In this document: one piece after another, positions 13,337 to 15,178 of the stretch | Layout: each line of letters opens with the position of its first letter | How positions within the stretch are numbered: position 1 is the first letter of the stretch | Source of the DNA: Desulfomicrobium sp. | GTDB lineage: Bacteria; Desulfobacterota; Desulfovibrionia; Desulfovibrionales; Desulfomicrobiaceae | Length of the DNA: 15,178 nt | Direction of reading: 5' to 3' | NCBI GenBank assembly: GCA_003542385.1 | Contig: DPKT01000073.1 | Coordinates: 1-15,178 of the forward strand | Translations under genes and position numbers: made by a program | Notes under the pieces: generated by a model | What the model was told of the DNA's origin: nothing | Databases searched by the model: none | The model's input: the letters and a program-made list of their open reading frames with translations, nothing else

Positions 13337-14050
13337 TCAGGCCTTCCTCGCCGCGGAAACCTTTCGCATGCGCAGGTTCAGGATCTCCACCAGCAGGGAG
13401 AAGCTCATGGCGAAGTAGATGTAGCCGCGGTCGATGTGCTTGCCCATGCCTTCGGCCACCAGGAACACGCCGATGAGGATGAGGAAGGACAGGGCCAGGA
13501 CCTGGATGGTCGGCTGTCGCTTGACGAACCCGCTGACCGTGTCGGCGAAGAGGAGCATCACGGCCACTGCGGCCACCACCGCCGCGATCATGACGGAGAT
13601 GTTGTTGGCCATGCCCACGGCCGTGATGACGGAATCCAGCGAGAAGATGATGTCGAGGAACATGATCTGGGTAACGGCCGAGACGAAGCCGAGGGTTTTG
13701 CGCACGCGCACGTCCTCCTCGGGCCTGTGCTCCAGCTTCTCGTGAATCTCGAAGGTGGCCTTGGCGATGAGGAAGAGCCCGCCCCCCAGCAGGATGAGGT
13801 CGCGGCTGGACACGGCGTGCTCCATGACCGTGAAGAGGGTGGCCGTGAGCCCCATGACCCAGGTGATGGCGAACAGCAGGCCGATGCGGGTCAGCATGGC
13901 CATGGCCAGGCCGATCTTGCGCGCCTTGGCCTGCAGGGCCTCGGGCAGGTTGTTGGTGATGATGACGATGAAGACGATGTTGTCGATGCCAAGGACGATC
14001 TCGAGGCTGGCCAGGGTCAGGAAGGCGATGATGCTTTGCGGTTCGAACAT
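13337..14050 (-). CDS. TerC-family integral membrane protein, YgdQ-like
   Basis: 237-residue, about seven-helix inner-membrane protein. The two family motifs with buried aspartates are clear: LEIVLGIDNIVFI (16-28, D23) and LDIIFSLDSVITAVGM (132-147, D133, D139). RDLILLGGGLFLIAKATFEIHE (in part 83-104) and GYIYFAMSFSLLVEILNL (209-226) align well with E. coli YgdQ, also 237 residues from memory. Members of this superfamily are linked to metal ion export (manganese, or tellurite resistance in TerC), but YgdQ-like proteins are not well characterised. The start chosen is ATG 14050, with AAGGG about eight bases upstream. A frame extending to 14143 adds a Pro/Ser-rich stretch without membrane character and is not accepted. 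It is divergent from the AI-2E transporter gene across 166 bases. Confidence 0.9.
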   Translation of the reverse strand: MFEPQSIIAFLTLASLEIVLGIDNIVFIVIITNNLPEALQAKARKIGLAMAMLTRIGLLFAITWVMGLTATLFTVMEHAVSSRDLILLGGGLFLIAKATFEIHEKLEHRPEEDVRVRKTLGFVSAVTQIMFLDIIFSLDSVITAVGMANNISVMIAAVVAAVAVMLLFADTVSGFVKRQPTIQVLALSFLILIGVFLVAEGMGKHIDRGYIYFAMSFSLLVEILNLRMRKVSAARKA

Positions 14051-14124
14051 GGGGCTGCCCTTGGTTTGCGGTGCGGATGCGTTCGTGTAGGTGAAGGGCG
14101 ATTTCAAATCAAGGGACGTGGGCT

Positions 14125-14184
14125 GTCCGGGCTTCCAAGGCATGGCCGACTCTGCTATCTGCCGGAAGCGGGGAAAGCCCGGAC
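14125..14184. repeat. Inverted repeat in the terC/transporter divergent intergenic region
   Basis: GTCCGGGCTT (14125-14134) and AAGCCCGGAC (14175-14184) are exact inverted copies 40 bases apart. A second short pair, GAAGCGG (14165-14171) and CCGCTTC (14184-14190), overlaps the right copy. The spacing is too wide for a simple terminator; it could be an operator pair for the two divergent genes or a chance result of GC-rich sequence. A weak minus-strand TTGATT-17-TACACG near 14112-14084 may be the terC promoter. Confidence 0.35.
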
Positions 14185-14216
14185 CGCTTCGACATCTTCC
14201 ATCCGCCGGAGGGCCG

Positions 14217-15178
14217 ATGATTCTCGACGAAAAACCCTATTCCTTCGACCGCGTCGTGCGCATGGCCCTGTCCGTGGGCCTGGTCTGGGCCATCATCTCG
14301 GCCCTGGGCTACCTGAGCGACGTGCTCGTGCCCTTCGCCGTGGCCCTGATCCTGGCCTACATCATGAACCCGCTGGTGCTCCGGGTGCAGGGGGTGGTCA
14401 AGAGCAGGAGCGTGGCCATCGGCCTGACCCTGCTCCTCTTCGTGCTGGTCGTGGTCGGGATTTTCCTCATCGTGGTGCCTCTGATGGGGCGCGAGATGGC
14501 GCACATGGGCCGCCTCATCTCCGACCTGGTCAGCAACTCCAAGCTGGCCGAAGCAGCGGCCAAGCGGTTGCCGCCCGACGTCTGGCAGGCCCTGCGGGAC
14601 TACTTCAACACGCCCGAAGTCCAGAACTTCTTCCGCACGGACAGCTTCATCTCCATGGCCCAGGCCGCACTGCGCAGGCTCCTGCCCGGCATCATGGGGT
14701 TCATCTCCGGCACCTACAGCGTGATCATGGCCCTGGTCGTGCCCGGCGTGGTCTTCATGTACCTCATCTTCCTGCTCCTGGACTTCCAGAAGGTCCGCGT
14801 GGCCTGGAAGGAGATGATCCCGGCCCCGTACCGGGCGGGCGTGGTGTCCTTCGTGGAGGAGTTCGACCTGGCCATGAGCCGCTACTTCCGCGGCCAGATC
14901 TTCATCTCCGGGGCCCTGTGCGTGGTCTTCGCCACGGGCTTCTTCCTCATCGGGCTGCCCCTGGGCATTCTGCTCGGCATCATGCTCGGCGTCATGAGCC
15001 TGGTGCCGTACCTGCAGGTCCTGGGCGCCATCCCGGCCGTCATGGTCGCGGCCATCCACGCCCTGGAGACGGGGCAGTCCTTCTGGATCGTCCTGGGCCT
15101 GACGGGCGTGGTCTTCGTGGCCGCGCAGGTCGTGCAGGACGTCATCCTCGTGCCGCGCATCATGGGCAAGGCCATGGG
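14217..15178 (+). CDS. AI-2E family transporter (PerM/TqsA-like), cut by window end
   Basis: First 320 residues of a multi-helix inner-membrane permease; the C-terminus is outside the window. The pattern is that of the AI-2E exporter family: an N-terminal helix pair with LVPFAVALILAYIMNPLV (37-54), a helix at about 67-88, a long polar middle region (about 89-155), a central block MALVVPGVVFMYLIFLLLDF followed by charged residues, the AMSRYFRGQIFISG stretch, and MLGVMSLVPYLQVLGAIPAV, the equivalent of the family G-x-x-x-x-x-P-Y-x-G-P motif. GGAGG lies four bases before ATG 14217. Substrates of this family differ widely (autoinducer-2, indole, Na+/H+ or other solutes), so the name does not prove AI-2 export. 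Confidence 0.88.
   Translation, partial: MILDEKPYSFDRVVRMALSVGLVWAIISALGYLSDVLVPFAVALILAYIMNPLVLRVQGVVKSRSVAIGLTLLLFVLVVVGIFLIVVPLMGREMAHMGRLISDLVSNSKLAEAAAKRLPPDVWQALRDYFNTPEVQNFFRTDSFISMAQAALRRLLPGIMGFISGTYSVIMALVVPGVVFMYLIFLLLDFQKVRVAWKEMIPAPYRAGVVSFVEEFDLAMSRYFRGQIFISGALCVVFATGFFLIGLPLGILLGIMLGVMSLVPYLQVLGAIPAVMVAAIHALETGQSFWIVLGLTGVVFVAAQVVQDVILVPRIMGKAM

Noticed and set aside
14051..14143. N-terminal extension of the TerC-family protein
   Set aside because: No membrane character or similarity to the family; the internal ATG at 14050 gives the 237-residue family length.
14109..15059. 316-codon minus ORF opposite the AI-2E transporter
   Set aside because: His/Asp/Gln/Glu-rich antisense shadow of a clear membrane protein.

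Overview
The window looks like chromosomal DNA of a high-GC, anaerobic sulfate-reducer-type bacterium (Desulfovibrionales-like, Desulfobacterota). This is inferred from the gene content and order, strong GGAGG ribosome sites and GC-rich codon use. No rRNA, tRNA, CRISPR array or recognisable transposase was seen.

Region 1 (1-8190, all on the minus strand) is a tightly packed operon for a proton-pumping complex I-type oxidoreductase. In transcription order it reads nuoA, nuoB, nuoC, nuoD, nuoH, nuoI, nuoJ, nuoK, an antiporter-like NuoL/M/N subunit, an 86-residue two-helix membrane protein, and a second antiporter (MrpD-like) subunit that runs off the left edge. Neighbours touch or overlap, usually by ATGA. 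The NADH-oxidising module NuoEFG is absent from its usual place between nuoD and nuoH, so the complex probably takes electrons from a carrier such as ferredoxin rather than from NADH.

Region 2 (8191-8735) is a long leader. On the minus strand it carries a sigma70-like promoter, a clear ydaO/yuaA-type cyclic di-AMP riboswitch, an antiterminator/terminator pair, and about 340 further bases before nuoA. No other convincing gene lies downstream of the switch, so the complex I operon is its most likely target. The leader also contains an orphan plus-strand terminator.

Region 3 (about 8700-10500) is visibly more AT-rich and reads like an acquired or decaying patch. It holds a HEPN-like hypothetical protein, a 57-residue single-helix membrane protein, a doubtful secreted ORF, and two large perfect inverted repeats.

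Region 4 (10504-15178) returns to high GC. It contains a solitary CpsB/CapC-type PHP tyrosine phosphatase (plus), a long-chain fatty acid CoA ligase (minus), a YgdQ-like TerC-family membrane protein (minus), and the start of an AI-2E-family transporter (plus) that runs off the right edge.

The strongest candidate for something new is the coupling of c-di-AMP sensing to an NADH-module-less complex I with Mrp-like antiporter subunits.
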